64,000 nt of DNA from RAM1 sp041905405. Its GTDB lineage: Bacteria; Pseudomonadota; Gammaproteobacteria; Burkholderiales; Burkholderiaceae_C. The notes beneath the pieces are model-generated. The model was not told the origin of the DNA. It did no database searches and worked only from the letters and a program-made list of their open reading frames with translations. Positions within the stretch are counted from its first letter, which is position 1, and the number at the start of each line of letters is the position of its first letter. The DNA is taken from contig JAYRLC010000009.1 of assembly GCA_041905405.1 (NCBI GenBank), forward strand, positions 1 to 64,000, written 5' to 3'. Position numbers and translations under genes: made by a program. This document shows, one piece after another, positions 1 to 8,365 of the stretch.

Positions 1-304
1 GACAGTTTGGTCCCTATCTTCCGTGGGCGCTGCAGATTTGAGGAAGCCTGCTCCTAGTACGAGAGGACCGGAGTGGACACACCTCTGGTGTATCGGTTGT
101 CACGCCAGTGGCATTGCCGAGTAGCTATGTGTGGAAGAGATAACCGCTGAAAGCATCTAAGCGGGAAACTCGTTTCAAGATGAGATCTGCCGGGGCCTTG
201 AGCCCCCTAAAGAGTCGTTCAAGACCAGGACGTTGATAGGTCAGGTGTGGAAGCGCAGTAATGCGTTAAGCTAACTGATACTAATTGCTCGTGCGGCTTG
301 ACCC
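1..304 (+). rRNA. 23S ribosomal RNA, 3' end (partial)
   Basis: This is the 3' terminal part of 23S rRNA. It contains the highly conserved sarcin-ricin loop stretch AGTACGAGAGGACCGGAGTG near 56-75, followed by the helices that close the molecule. The 5' part lies before the window. The 3' boundary is an estimate placed near the GCTTGACCCTATAAC end typical of betaproteobacterial 23S. About 110 bases of spacer with no tRNA separate it from the 5S gene, so this is the distal end of an rrn operon. Confidence 0.95.
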
Positions 305-417
305 TATAACTTTGATCGTCAGATCAAGGTGTTATGCCAAGTTGACGCACTCAAAATACAAGCTGATTTGCTCTATGAATTTGTTGCTCAGACTATGTCT
401 GGGTGACGACAAGTTAT

Positions 418-530
418 GCCTGATGACCATAGCGAGGTGGTACCACTCCTTCCCATCCCGAACAGGACAGTGAAACGCCTCTGCGCCGATGATAGTGCGG
501 ATGCCCGTGTGAAAGTAGGACATCGTCAGG
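418..530 (+). rRNA. rrf: 5S ribosomal RNA
   Basis: A complete 5S rRNA of about 113 bases. The ends GCCTGATGACC and CATCGTCAGG pair to form helix I, and the internal CCATCCCGAACAGGACAGTG and GATGCCCGTGTGAAAGTAGG stretches are diagnostic. It follows the 23S end in the usual 16S-23S-5S order. The ends could be off by one to three bases. Small open frames crossing it on both strands are not genes. Confidence 0.95.
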
Positions 531-546
531 CTCTTACAGCCCGGAA

Positions 547-580
547 AGCCCAGCAGGAAACTGCTGGGCTTTTCTCTTTT
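547..580 (+). terminator. rRNA operon intrinsic terminator
   Basis: A perfect 10-bp stem (AGCCCAGCAG / CTGCTGGGCT) with a GAAA tetraloop is followed by TTTCTCTTTT. It lies 16 bases after the 5S gene, which fits a Rho-independent terminator of the rrn operon. It may also act against transcripts of the convergent lipid operon that ends at 621. Confidence 0.93.
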
Positions 581-620
581 ATGCAGTAATTTGTCCCTCG
601 CAGCGACGAGCTACAAGTCG

Positions 621-1544
621 TCAGCTATTCAAAATCCGAGGACCTGATCGGATGGCCGCGTCACTGCGGACCAAATCATCCACAAGCTGCCGAACCCATG
701 ATGCCAAGGAGTCGCTGGAGAAGTGACGCTGATGAATCAGCTGAAAATATTGCGTGGCACCCACCCATTGGTTCAGCGACTCTTCGGTCATCTCTTGTAG
801 TTCGAGGAGCTTGAACTTCACCAATACCTTTGCTGCATGCAGTGCATGTTTGCGGGGGTCATTCACGAAGCCCAGCAGACGTCGCCGTGCACGCTCAAGT
901 GCTGAGGTTACGTCCGTGAAAACAGCGCCATGCCCGGGAATCACTACTCTGGGCGCGAGCTCTTCGATGAGATTCAAAGTCATTTCCACTTCGGCAAAGG
1001 CGCGCTCACCCTCCAGCTCGGGAAAAACAACACCGAATCCGTTTTTCCATAGTGCATCAGCGGAAATCAGAATTCGATGTGCACGCTGGAACAGGATGAC
1101 CGAATGGGGGTCATGCCCCGGGGCAGAATGCACCTCCCAAGCCATGTCACCCAATTGCAACTCAGCGCCAGCATGCAGAACATCGTCAAACATGAAGGGC
1201 GGGCAGTGCTGCCCAGTCGGGCCGTAGGTCAGCGCTTCTGCATCCCATTCCGATACATGCTTACTTAGTCCTTTGGGGATAAACAGCTTGGCGCCTGGAT
1301 AGTGCTTCTTGAGGGCGAGATTTCCTCCGCAGTGATCACTGTGAAGATGTGTGTTGACGACAACGTCCAGCTCAGCTCCACACAAGGCATCTTTTATGAG
1401 CTGAAGGGTTTGTTCCTGATGAGTCCAGTAGCCCGTGTCGACGACGGCGCGCACGCCGGTACGGAACACCACATTGTTGGCGGACAGCCAGCCTCTTTCA
1501 AGAATCTGGATGCCAGGTGGAAGCAGCATCTGAATGTCCCGCAC
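621..1544 (-). CDS. MBL-fold metallo-hydrolase
   Basis: A 307-residue metallo-beta-lactamase-fold hydrolase. The zinc-binding signature HLHSDH lies near residue 67, followed by a later APGHDPHSV histidine and an IPGHGAVF motif near residue 200. These are the usual metal ligands of the glyoxalase II/arylsulfatase-like branch, and the substrate cannot be told from sequence. The start used is GTG at 1544; an in-frame ATG at 1529 (MLLPPG) is an alternative. It is the last gene of a minus-strand operon after fadD (29-base gap), so a thioester or lactone from lipid breakdown is a possible substrate. No signal peptide is seen. Confidence 0.85.
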   Translation of the reverse strand: MRDIQMLLPPGIQILERGWLSANNVVFRTGVRAVVDTGYWTHQEQTLQLIKDALCGAELDVVVNTHLHSDHCGGNLALKKHYPGAKLFIPKGLSKHVSEWDAEALTYGPTGQHCPPFMFDDVLHAGAELQLGDMAWEVHSAPGHDPHSVILFQRAHRILISADALWKNGFGVVFPELEGERAFAEVEMTLNLIEELAPRVVIPGHGAVFTDVTSALERARRRLLGFVNDPRKHALHAAKVLVKFKLLELQEMTEESLNQWVGATQYFQLIHQRHFSSDSLASWVRQLVDDLVRSDAAIRSGPRILNS

Positions 1545-1573
1545 GGGTCCGGGAATGGCTGAGTTGCGCCGGC

Positions 1574-3259
1574 CTATTTCGCGGTCCGCAATTCGCGCCG
1601 AAGAATCTTCCCCACGTTGGTCTTGGGCAGATCGTCACGGAACTCAATGTATTTGGGTACTTTGTAGCCAGTCAAATTCTGGCGGCAGTACCGCGCTACA
1701 TCATCCTCAGTAAGTGTCGGATCGTTTTTCACGACAAACACTTTGATCGCTTCACCCTGTTTGTCATCCGAGACCCCAACAGCCGCGCATTCAACGACGC
1801 CGGGGCACAGCGAGATGACGTTTTCCAGCTCGTTCGGAAACACGTTGAACCCGCTCACCAGGATCATGTCCTTCTTGCGATCGACGATGCGGGTGTAGCC
1901 CCGCGCATCCATGACGCCGATATCACCGGTACGCATGAAGCCATCCTGTGTGAAGGCCTTGGCATTTTCCTCGGGCTGGTTGTAGTAGCCCGTCATCACA
2001 TTGGGCCCGCGAATGCAGATCTCGCCCGACTCCCCCTGGGCGAGCGAGTTGCCGTCGTCGTCCTTGATTGCAATGTCGATGCCTGGCAACGGAAGCCCGA
2101 TGGTTCCCGAGAATTCGCGCGTAGTTACAGGGTTGTTGGTGCCAATGGCGCATGTTTCGCTCATGCCCCAGCCTTCCACCATGGGGCAACCCGTCACCTC
2201 TTGCCAGTGCCGCGCAGTCCCTTCCGACGCTGCCATCCCGCCGGCCTGTGAAATACACAGCGACGAGAAGTCGACAGACTTGAACTGGGGATGTTGCAGC
2301 AGCGCATTGAACAGCGTGTTGACTGCCGGCAGCATGTGGAACGGCCGCTTCTTGAGCACTTCTATGAATTTTCCGAAGTCGCGCGGGTTGGGGATCAGCG
2401 TCAGATGGGAGCCCCAGCGAATGGCCAGCAGGCAGAGTGTCAGCGCAAAGATGTGGTACAGCGGTAGAGCCGCGATACTGTTGGTGCGGCTAACGTCACC
2501 CACGCGTTTCAGTGCCGGTGTGAACCAGGCCTCGGCCTGCAGGATCGCCGCAACGATATTTCGATGGGTCAGCACGGCGCCTTTGGACAAGCCGGTCGTG
2601 CCTCCCGTGTACTGGAGGAATGCGACAGAGTCCAGTGTTGCCTGGCTGGGTTTGAGCGCCATCGACGTTCCCTCGGCCACGGCCCGGTTGAAGGCCGTCA
2701 CCTTCAGTCCACCGTCCAGCGACAGCTTGTAGGCCGGCACCATCTTGGCCAGATGCCTCACGGCGAACGTGATCCACATGCCGAACCAGAATCCAAGCAG
2801 GTCTCCCATGGATGCCAGCACCACGTGCTTGACGGGCGTCTTCTCGACGACCTCCTCCAGAGTCTTGGCGAAATTCTCGAGGATGACGATGGCCGTTGCA
2901 CCCGAATCCCTGAGCTGGTGTTCCAGCTCACGCGGTGTGTACAGCGGATTGACATTCACGCACGTATAGCCCGCCCGCAGAATGGCCGCCATGGTGACCG
3001 CAAACTGCGGCACATTGGGCAGCATGATCGCCACACGGGCACCAGGTTCGAGCCCCTGACCCTGCAGCCATGCGCCGAGCGCGGATGAAAGCTGATCCAG
3101 CTGCCGGTAGGACATCCACCGGTCCATGCAGACGGAGAAGGGCCGTTCCGCATGCTTCTTGAAGGATTCCTCCAGCAGTTGGGTCAGTGAGCGGTACTGT
3201 CCGGGATCCACGTCATGCGCAACGCCGTCGGGATAACTGTTGAGCCAGATCTTTTCCAT
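1574..3259 (-). CDS. fadD: Long-chain fatty acid--CoA ligase
   Basis: A 561-residue AMP-forming acyl-CoA synthetase that activates fatty acids with ATP and CoA for beta-oxidation. The phosphate-binding motif YTGGTTGLSKGA lies near residue 215, with GWGMSET and the hinge/adenylate motif GYTRIVDRKKDMI near 440-455. The C-terminal catalytic lysine motif TNVGKILRREL is present. Length matches FadD (about 560). The frame stays open upstream to 3685 but there it only overlaps the next gene. The start at 3259 gives MEKIWLNSYPDG and has a good AAGGAA ribosome site. It sits 44 bases after the FFLEELY gene, in one operon. Confidence 0.95.
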   Translation of the reverse strand: MEKIWLNSYPDGVAHDVDPGQYRSLTQLLEESFKKHAERPFSVCMDRWMSYRQLDQLSSALGAWLQGQGLEPGARVAIMLPNVPQFAVTMAAILRAGYTCVNVNPLYTPRELEHQLRDSGATAIVILENFAKTLEEVVEKTPVKHVVLASMGDLLGFWFGMWITFAVRHLAKMVPAYKLSLDGGLKVTAFNRAVAEGTSMALKPSQATLDSVAFLQYTGGTTGLSKGAVLTHRNIVAAILQAEAWFTPALKRVGDVSRTNSIAALPLYHIFALTLCLLAIRWGSHLTLIPNPRDFGKFIEVLKKRPFHMLPAVNTLFNALLQHPQFKSVDFSSLCISQAGGMAASEGTARHWQEVTGCPMVEGWGMSETCAIGTNNPVTTREFSGTIGLPLPGIDIAIKDDDGNSLAQGESGEICIRGPNVMTGYYNQPEENAKAFTQDGFMRTGDIGVMDARGYTRIVDRKKDMILVSGFNVFPNELENVISLCPGVVECAAVGVSDDKQGEAIKVFVVKNDPTLTEDDVARYCRQNLTGYKVPKYIEFRDDLPKTNVGKILRRELRTAK

Positions 3260-3303
3260 GTCAATTCCTTTGGCCCGATTGTCAAAGCCTGCACGAGCCC
3301 AGG

Positions 3304-4038
3304 CTACCGGGCAATTCCTAGGGTCTGACGCAGTTCGGTCTCGCAGGCGACAGGTGGCGTGTCGAACATCAGGTGGATGAACGCGGCCTCTCGTTGCTCC
3401 ACCAGTTGCAGAAAGCGTTCGGCGCGTCCGTTGGTGCGGGCCATGTCGCCAAAGGTGTCGAAGCCGGTCTCCAGGAAATTCTGTAGTGCGCTGAGGCCTG
3501 CCGCCGCAGCCGGTCCCCGCATCATCTTGAGCATCAACCGCAAACCCGGAGTCCGGGTGAACTTCATCATCTCGCGGCCGACCTCCATGACTACGTCGAG
3601 TTGCTGGCGGCGCGCATCCCTGCGACCTGTGATGCGCCATGCCTGCACGTAGCGGGCGGCTTCGTCGCCGCTCAGGTCGGGCCATGCGGCGCCCATGGCG
3701 TGATCCAGCTGCTCCGTGAGCAGATGCAGCTGGGCCAGTGCGACTGCCGTCGCCACGATCTGTTGTGGAAACAGGCGTTGCACGGCGCCTGCAATGCGCG
3801 AAAACTGGGCGTCCCGCTGCGCGTAGTCGCGATCGCCATACAGCTCTTCCAGGAAGAAACGCGCCGCCGCCGCGTGGTCTTCGCCAGCCAGAAGATCGGC
3901 GTAGGTTGCAGAAAACCGCCGGGCCTGCGTTGTCTTGATCGCAGAAACGGCGTCCCTCAGGACCGCATTGGCTTCACACGCCTGGCGCAGGACAGACACC
4001 TGGGCGACGGCATCCCGGATTTGGCTGGAAGGTTCCAT
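3304..4038 (-). CDS. FFLEELY motif protein
   Basis: A 244-residue, mostly alpha-helical protein of unknown biochemical function. The residues FFLEELYG at 61-68 are the signature after which this beta/gammaproteobacterial family is named. No signal peptide or membrane segment is visible. The start MEPSSQIRDAV is chosen because the upstream extension of the frame runs antisense into the divergent Tat-signal gene. It is the first gene of the operon with fadD and the MBL hydrolase. That suggests a role in lipid metabolism, but this is context only. Confidence 0.85.
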   Translation of the reverse strand: MEPSSQIRDAVAQVSVLRQACEANAVLRDAVSAIKTTQARRFSATYADLLAGEDHAAAARFFLEELYGDRDYAQRDAQFSRIAGAVQRLFPQQIVATAVALAQLHLLTEQLDHAMGAAWPDLSGDEAARYVQAWRITGRRDARRQQLDVVMEVGREMMKFTRTPGLRLMLKMMRGPAAAAGLSALQNFLETGFDTFGDMARTNGRAERFLQLVEQREAAFIHLMFDTPPVACETELRQTLGIAR

Positions 4039-4093
4039 ACAAACCCCGAGTCTATCTAGGCGGTGGCCTCTACAGGGGGGCGGGTCGGCCGGG

Positions 4094-4099
4094 CATAGT
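4094..4099 (+). promoter_or_regulatory. Possible -10 element of a leaderless transcript
   Basis: CATAGT lies exactly 12 bases before the ATG at 4106, and no Shine-Dalgarno sequence separates them. Transcription would then begin at or next to the start codon. The same spacing recurs at several other genes in this window. No convincing -35 box is seen here. Confidence 0.35.
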
Positions 4100-4105
4100 C
4101 CACGC

Positions 4106-4612
4106 ATGCAAAGAAGAAGCCTGCTCAAGCTGGGCGCCGCATCGGCTGCGGTGCTGACCATCGCGGGTGGCGGCGTGGCCCTGATGAATCCGGGCTTGGC
4201 TGCGGGTGGCCTGAGCGCCGGCGCCCGCGAAGTGTTCCGGGCTGTCGGCGAGGCGATTCTGGAAGGGAGCCTTCCCGCGGCCCCAGCGGCTCGCACTGCC
4301 GCAATCGAGGGCATGCTCGAGCGGATCGAGGGGTTGGTTTCGGCTCTGCCCGCGCATTCACAGAAGGAACTCTCCTTGCTCCTGGGCCTCCTGGCCAGTG
4401 CGCCGGGACGTCACACCATCACGGGTCTTCGTGCGAGGTGGGTGGATGCCGACATCCCGCAGGTGCAGCAGGCGCTGCAGGTGATGCGCACGTCGGCCAT
4501 GAGCCTGCGTCAGCAGGCCTATCACGCGCTGCATGACATTGTGGGCGGGGCGTACTTCTCCGATCCCGGGACGTGGGCCCAGCTGGGCTACCCCGGTCCG
4601 CTCAATATCTGA
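4106..4612 (+). CDS. Tat-signal protein, probable small partner of GMC oxidoreductase
   Basis: A 168-residue exported protein. The N-terminus MQRRSLLKLGAASAAVLTIA is a twin-arginine signal with RRSLLK and a hydrophobic core, so it should leave the cytoplasm folded. The mature part is helical, with no recognised catalytic motif. It ends 12 bases before a GMC oxidoreductase that lacks its own signal. That is the arrangement of gluconate-2-dehydrogenase-like pairs, in which a small Tat subunit carries the flavoprotein across the membrane. The partnership is inferred from gene order and the signal only. The start gives an optimal Tat signal; a longer open frame upstream is antisense to the FFLEELY gene. 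Confidence 0.8.
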   Translation: MQRRSLLKLGAASAAVLTIAGGGVALMNPGLAAGGLSAGAREVFRAVGEAILEGSLPAAPAARTAAIEGMLERIEGLVSALPAHSQKELSLLLGLLASAPGRHTITGLRARWVDADIPQVQQALQVMRTSAMSLRQQAYHALHDIVGGAYFSDPGTWAQLGYPGPLNI

Positions 4613-4624
4613 CGAGGTTCTTCC

Positions 4625-6241
4625 GTGAGCAGTGTTCAAGACCCGATTCGGGAGGGCCTCAAGCGAGGCTGGAAGGTCTATGGCGGGTCGCACGGCCCTT
4701 CCCCGCAGGTGCTGGCCTGCGACGTGGCCATCGTGGGTTCCGGCGCGGGCGCAGGCGTTACGGCCGAGTTGCTGACCCGGGCCGGCCTGAGCGTCGTGAT
4801 CGTGGAGGAGGGCCCTCTGCGCAGCAGCGCCGACTTCAAGCAACAGGAAGCCATCGCCTACCCGTCGCTGTACCAGGAGAGCGCCGCCCGCAAGACCAGT
4901 GACAAGGCCATTAGCATCCTGCAGGGGCGGTGCGTGGGTGGTTCCACCACGGTCAACTGGACGAGTTCCTTCCGTACACCGCCGTCCACACTGGCCTACT
5001 GGCAGCGCGAATTCGGCCTGGCCGGGTACGGCGAGGCCGCATTGGCACCGTACTTTGCCCAGGCGGAGCAGCGCCTGCATATCACACCCTGGCTCACGCC
5101 ACCGAACGAGAACAACGACCTTCTGCGCCGGGGCGCCGAGCGGCTGGGAATCCCCTCCGCCGCGATCCACCGCAACGTCAGAGGCTGCTGGAATCTGGGC
5201 TCGTGTGGCATGGGCTGCCCCACCAATGCCAAGCAGTCCATGCTGGTGACCACGCTTCCCGCGGCCCTGGAACGGGGGGCAACGCTGCTGACGGAGATGC
5301 GCGCGGAAAGGTTCGACCTGGAGGCAGGCCGCGTTCGCGCACTGCATTGCATGGCGGTGCGACCCAACGGCACACCGGATGGCGCGCGCGGGGCGGTTCG
5401 CGTCAACGCGCGGCACTACGTGCTGGCAGCGGGGGCGATCAACTCACCGGCTGTGCTTCTGCGCTCCGGCGCGCCGGACCCGTACGGGCGCCTGGGCCGG
5501 CGGACGTTTTTGCATCCGGTCGTGGTGTCGGCCGCCGTGATGCCGGGCAAGGTCGAGGGTTGGCAGGGGGCGCCACAGACGATCTACACCGACCATTTCC
5601 TGGAGACGCAGCCGGTCGACGGGCCTATCGGCTACAAGCTCGAGGCGCCGCCACTGCATCCCGTGATCTTCGCTTCCACCGTCGCCGGGTACGGCGCGGA
5701 GCAGGCCGCCATGCTGAAACAATTTCCGCAGACGCACGTGCTGCTTGCGTTGCTTCGCGACGGTTTTCATGAAGAGGCGGTCGGCGGCCGGGTCATGCTC
5801 CGCTCCGACGGCTCACCGTCGCTGGACTACGACCTGACCGCCTTCATCATGGATGGCGCGCGCAGGGCGTTGCTGAGCATGGCGGAAATCCAGTTTGCCG
5901 CCGGCGCGCGTGAGGTGTTGCCGATCCACGAGCTTGCGCGACCCTATGTCCGGTGGCAGGATGCGCGCGACGCCATTCTTTCGCTGCCCATGAAGCCCTT
6001 GCTCACCCGTTTCATGAGCGCCCACGTGATGGGCGGCTGCGGCATGGCCGGTGACGAACGTCTGGGTGTGACGCGGCCCAACGGCCAGCATTGGCAGATC
6101 GACAACCTCTCGGTGCACGACGGCTCGCTGTTTCCGACCAGTATCGGGGCCAATCCGCAGCTGTCCATCTATGGCATCGTCAACCGGCTCGCCCAGAACC
6201 TGGCCCGTGACCTGTCGGGTCGCGAGGTGACGCTGGCCTGA
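4625..6241 (+). CDS. GMC family FAD-dependent oxidoreductase
   Basis: A 538-residue glucose-methanol-choline oxidoreductase that oxidises an alcohol with FAD. The Rossmann dinucleotide motif DVAIVGSGAGAGVTAELL is near residues 34-51 and the GMC signature GRCVGGSTTVNW near 100. The C-terminal region has HVMGGCGM and GANPQLSIYG, the family's catalytic His/Asn area. A CWNLGSCGMGCPT stretch near 190 is typical of long-chain alcohol or sterol oxidase-like members. The start is GTG at 4625. Substrate is not predictable; lipase and fadD neighbours favour a lipid alcohol or sterol (inference). Confidence 0.9.
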   Translation: MSSVQDPIREGLKRGWKVYGGSHGPSPQVLACDVAIVGSGAGAGVTAELLTRAGLSVVIVEEGPLRSSADFKQQEAIAYPSLYQESAARKTSDKAISILQGRCVGGSTTVNWTSSFRTPPSTLAYWQREFGLAGYGEAALAPYFAQAEQRLHITPWLTPPNENNDLLRRGAERLGIPSAAIHRNVRGCWNLGSCGMGCPTNAKQSMLVTTLPAALERGATLLTEMRAERFDLEAGRVRALHCMAVRPNGTPDGARGAVRVNARHYVLAAGAINSPAVLLRSGAPDPYGRLGRRTFLHPVVVSAAVMPGKVEGWQGAPQTIYTDHFLETQPVDGPIGYKLEAPPLHPVIFASTVAGYGAEQAAMLKQFPQTHVLLALLRDGFHEEAVGGRVMLRSDGSPSLDYDLTAFIMDGARRALLSMAEIQFAAGAREVLPIHELARPYVRWQDARDAILSLPMKPLLTRFMSAHVMGGCGMAGDERLGVTRPNGQHWQIDNLSVHDGSLFPTSIGANPQLSIYGIVNRLAQNLARDLSGREVTLA

Positions 6242-6259
6242 GCGGACCCCCTGCAAGGC

Positions 6260-7159
6260 ATGGTCGCCCGCCTGCAGCAAGCCATGGTCGCGCTGGTGCT
6301 GTGCTGTGTGGCCACATGGCTGGCATGGATGTGGCCACGATCTCCTTTGCTGGCGCTGGCCGGGGCCGTGGCGCTGGTCGGCGGTCACGGGCTGATCCTT
6401 GCGATCGAATTCATCATCCTGCGGCGGGTCAACCGGGGCGACTCTGTGCCGCAGGCGACGGCGATGCAACTGGTGCGTGCGTGGTGGGCCGAAACGTGCA
6501 TTGCCTTTCAGGTGTTTTGCTGGCGCCAGCCGTTTCGCTCCCGCCAGATTGCCGACCAGATTGCACCCTCCAGCTTTGTGCCCGGACGATGTGGCGTCGT
6601 GCTGGTGCACGGTTTCGTCTGCAACCGAGGCTTCTGGACACCATGGCTTTTGCGACTGCGCCGGGCCGGGCACCCGTTCATTGCGGTCAATCTGGAACCG
6701 GTCTTCGGATCGATCGACGACTACGCGGCAACCCTGGACGCTGCTGTTCGCAAGATCACCGCCGTGTCCGGCCGCCCCCCCGTACTGGTCTGTCACAGCA
6801 TGGGAGGGCTCGCCGCCCGCGCCTGGCTTCGGACCGCGGACGACACACAGGTTGCGCACGTCATCACCATCGGCTCCCCGCACGGCGGCACCTGGCTGGG
6901 GCGCTTCAGCCGGGCCGCCAACGGGCGTCAGATGCACGAGGGCAGCGGCTGGCTCGGTGCGTTGGGCGAGCTTGAGACGGCCGAGCGCCGCGGGCGCTTC
7001 ACCTGCTGGTACTCGAACAGCGACAACGTGGTGTTTCCCGCCTCGACGGCGACACTGGCAGGGGCGGACAACCGTCTGGTGACCGGAGTGCCGCACGTTG
7101 CGCTTGCGTTTCATGGCGAAGTCATGCGGGCTTCGCTGGCGAAAATCAGCGCCCTGTGA
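6260..7159 (+). CDS. Alpha/beta-hydrolase, esterase/lipase
   Basis: A 299-residue alpha/beta-hydrolase. Two hydrophobic segments (residues 8-25 and 31-53) form an N-terminal membrane anchor. The catalytic part then shows the oxyanion-hole motif VLVHGFVCNRGFW, the nucleophile elbow VCHSMGG and a late histidine in VTGVPHVALAF. This fits a membrane-anchored triacylglycerol lipase or PGAP1-like esterase. It starts 18 bases after the GMC gene and closes the plus-strand lipid operon. Confidence 0.87.
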   Translation: MVARLQQAMVALVLCCVATWLAWMWPRSPLLALAGAVALVGGHGLILAIEFIILRRVNRGDSVPQATAMQLVRAWWAETCIAFQVFCWRQPFRSRQIADQIAPSSFVPGRCGVVLVHGFVCNRGFWTPWLLRLRRAGHPFIAVNLEPVFGSIDDYAATLDAAVRKITAVSGRPPVLVCHSMGGLAARAWLRTADDTQVAHVITIGSPHGGTWLGRFSRAANGRQMHEGSGWLGALGELETAERRGRFTCWYSNSDNVVFPASTATLAGADNRLVTGVPHVALAFHGEVMRASLAKISAL

Positions 7160-7238
7160 GATAGTCCTCTGCGAGAAGACGGGAGGCCGATGTCGCCCGT
7201 TTCAGTCATCGTTGGCGCACTACAAAAGGATACAAACA

Positions 7239-8357
7239 ATGCCCTTGATCGTCGTCATGGAAGACGATGCCGGCACGCGGATGCTCGTTGCATCCGTGCT
7301 CAAAAAAGACGGCTACGAAGTATTGACCGCGGAAAATGGCGCCCTGGGACTGCAACTGGTCCAGGAGCATCGGCCTGACCTGATCATCAGCGACGTGCAG
7401 ATGCCCGAGATGAATGGCTTCCAGATGCTGGCGGCAGTACGACAGAACTCCGCGCTGGCCTCCACGCCGGTCATCTTGCTGACGTCACTGCAGGAGCGCG
7501 CGCACATGCGTATCGGCATGACCACGGGCGCGGACGACTACATCACCAAGCCGTTCCGGCCCGGCGAACTTCGCGAAGCCGTGACTGCGCAACTGAACAA
7601 GCGCGTCATGCAGGCGACGCTTCAGAACATGGCCGTGGGTGCCGCCGTTCAGGCGGCCCTGGAGGACCAGAAGCACAACCTGGCCAAGCTGTATGAGCAG
7701 CGTCTGGCCAAGGAATTGAGCGAACGCTGGCCGCCCGGAGATGGCAGCGAAGGCGACGAAAAATTCGACCATGCAACGGTCCTGTTCGTGGACATCCCCA
7801 ACTACGCCACGGTGGCCGAAAAGCTCAGCAGCGCGGAACTGACGGAGCTGGTGAAGAAGTTCTACGGCAGCGCCGGCGACACGGTTCACCTGTTCGGTGC
7901 GCGGCACATGCAGTTCATCGGCGAAGGCCTGCTGGCGATCTTTGTGGACAGCACGGATACCAAGTCGGTCAACCACGGGCTGCGGGCGGTGCGCGCCGCG
8001 CTGGGGTTGGTGGAATCCGCGCACGCCATCCGCCAGTACCTGCAGGCCCAGTACCCGGGGCGCGAACTGCCCCGGTTCGAAGTGAATGTGGCGCTGCACA
8101 GCGGTCCGGTCACGCTGACGGTGCTGCAGGACCCGCTGCACGGCACGGCGGCCCAGGTGCTGCCCGTGGGCGACGCCGTCAGCGCCACCGTGGCGCTGCA
8201 AAAAGAGGCCTTGACGCTGGGCTGGGCCATCACGGCCAGCGTGAACACCCTGCGTAGCATCACGGGCGCAGTGCGCATCGACCGGCGTGCGCTGGTGGAA
8301 CTGCCCGGCCGCTCGACGCCCCTGGACGCTGCTGAAGTGGTGGGCCTGGCCCTCTGA
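7239..8357 (+). CDS. Response regulator with degenerate nucleotidyl-cyclase output domain
   Basis: A 372-residue response regulator. The N-terminal receiver has the acidic pair EDD at 8-10, phospho-acceptor Asp52 in SDVQMPEMNG and the lysine in ITKPF. The C-terminal half resembles a class III adenylate/guanylate cyclase: the first metal Asp185 is kept in LFVDIPNY. However, the second metal position is Glu (FIGEGLLAIF, near 229), and VGDAVSATVAL lacks the transition-state Asn and Arg. It may be inactive or a nucleotide-binding output. AAAAGGA upstream supports this start; the frame remains open further 5' into the lipase gene. It lies 8 bases before the hybrid kinase, its likely partner. Confidence 0.88.
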   Translation: MPLIVVMEDDAGTRMLVASVLKKDGYEVLTAENGALGLQLVQEHRPDLIISDVQMPEMNGFQMLAAVRQNSALASTPVILLTSLQERAHMRIGMTTGADDYITKPFRPGELREAVTAQLNKRVMQATLQNMAVGAAVQAALEDQKHNLAKLYEQRLAKELSERWPPGDGSEGDEKFDHATVLFVDIPNYATVAEKLSSAELTELVKKFYGSAGDTVHLFGARHMQFIGEGLLAIFVDSTDTKSVNHGLRAVRAALGLVESAHAIRQYLQAQYPGRELPRFEVNVALHSGPVTLTVLQDPLHGTAAQVLPVGDAVSATVALQKEALTLGWAITASVNTLRSITGAVRIDRRALVELPGRSTPLDAAEVVGLAL

Positions 8358-8365
8358 ACGAGGCC

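Noticed and set aside
285..523. Short open frames across the 23S-5S region
   Set aside because: They cross the 5S gene on both strands, so the rRNA explains them.
3260..3685. N-terminal extension of the fadD frame
   Set aside because: It overlaps the end of the FFLEELY gene, has no FadD similarity and lacks a ribosome site; the start at 3259 has AAGGAA.
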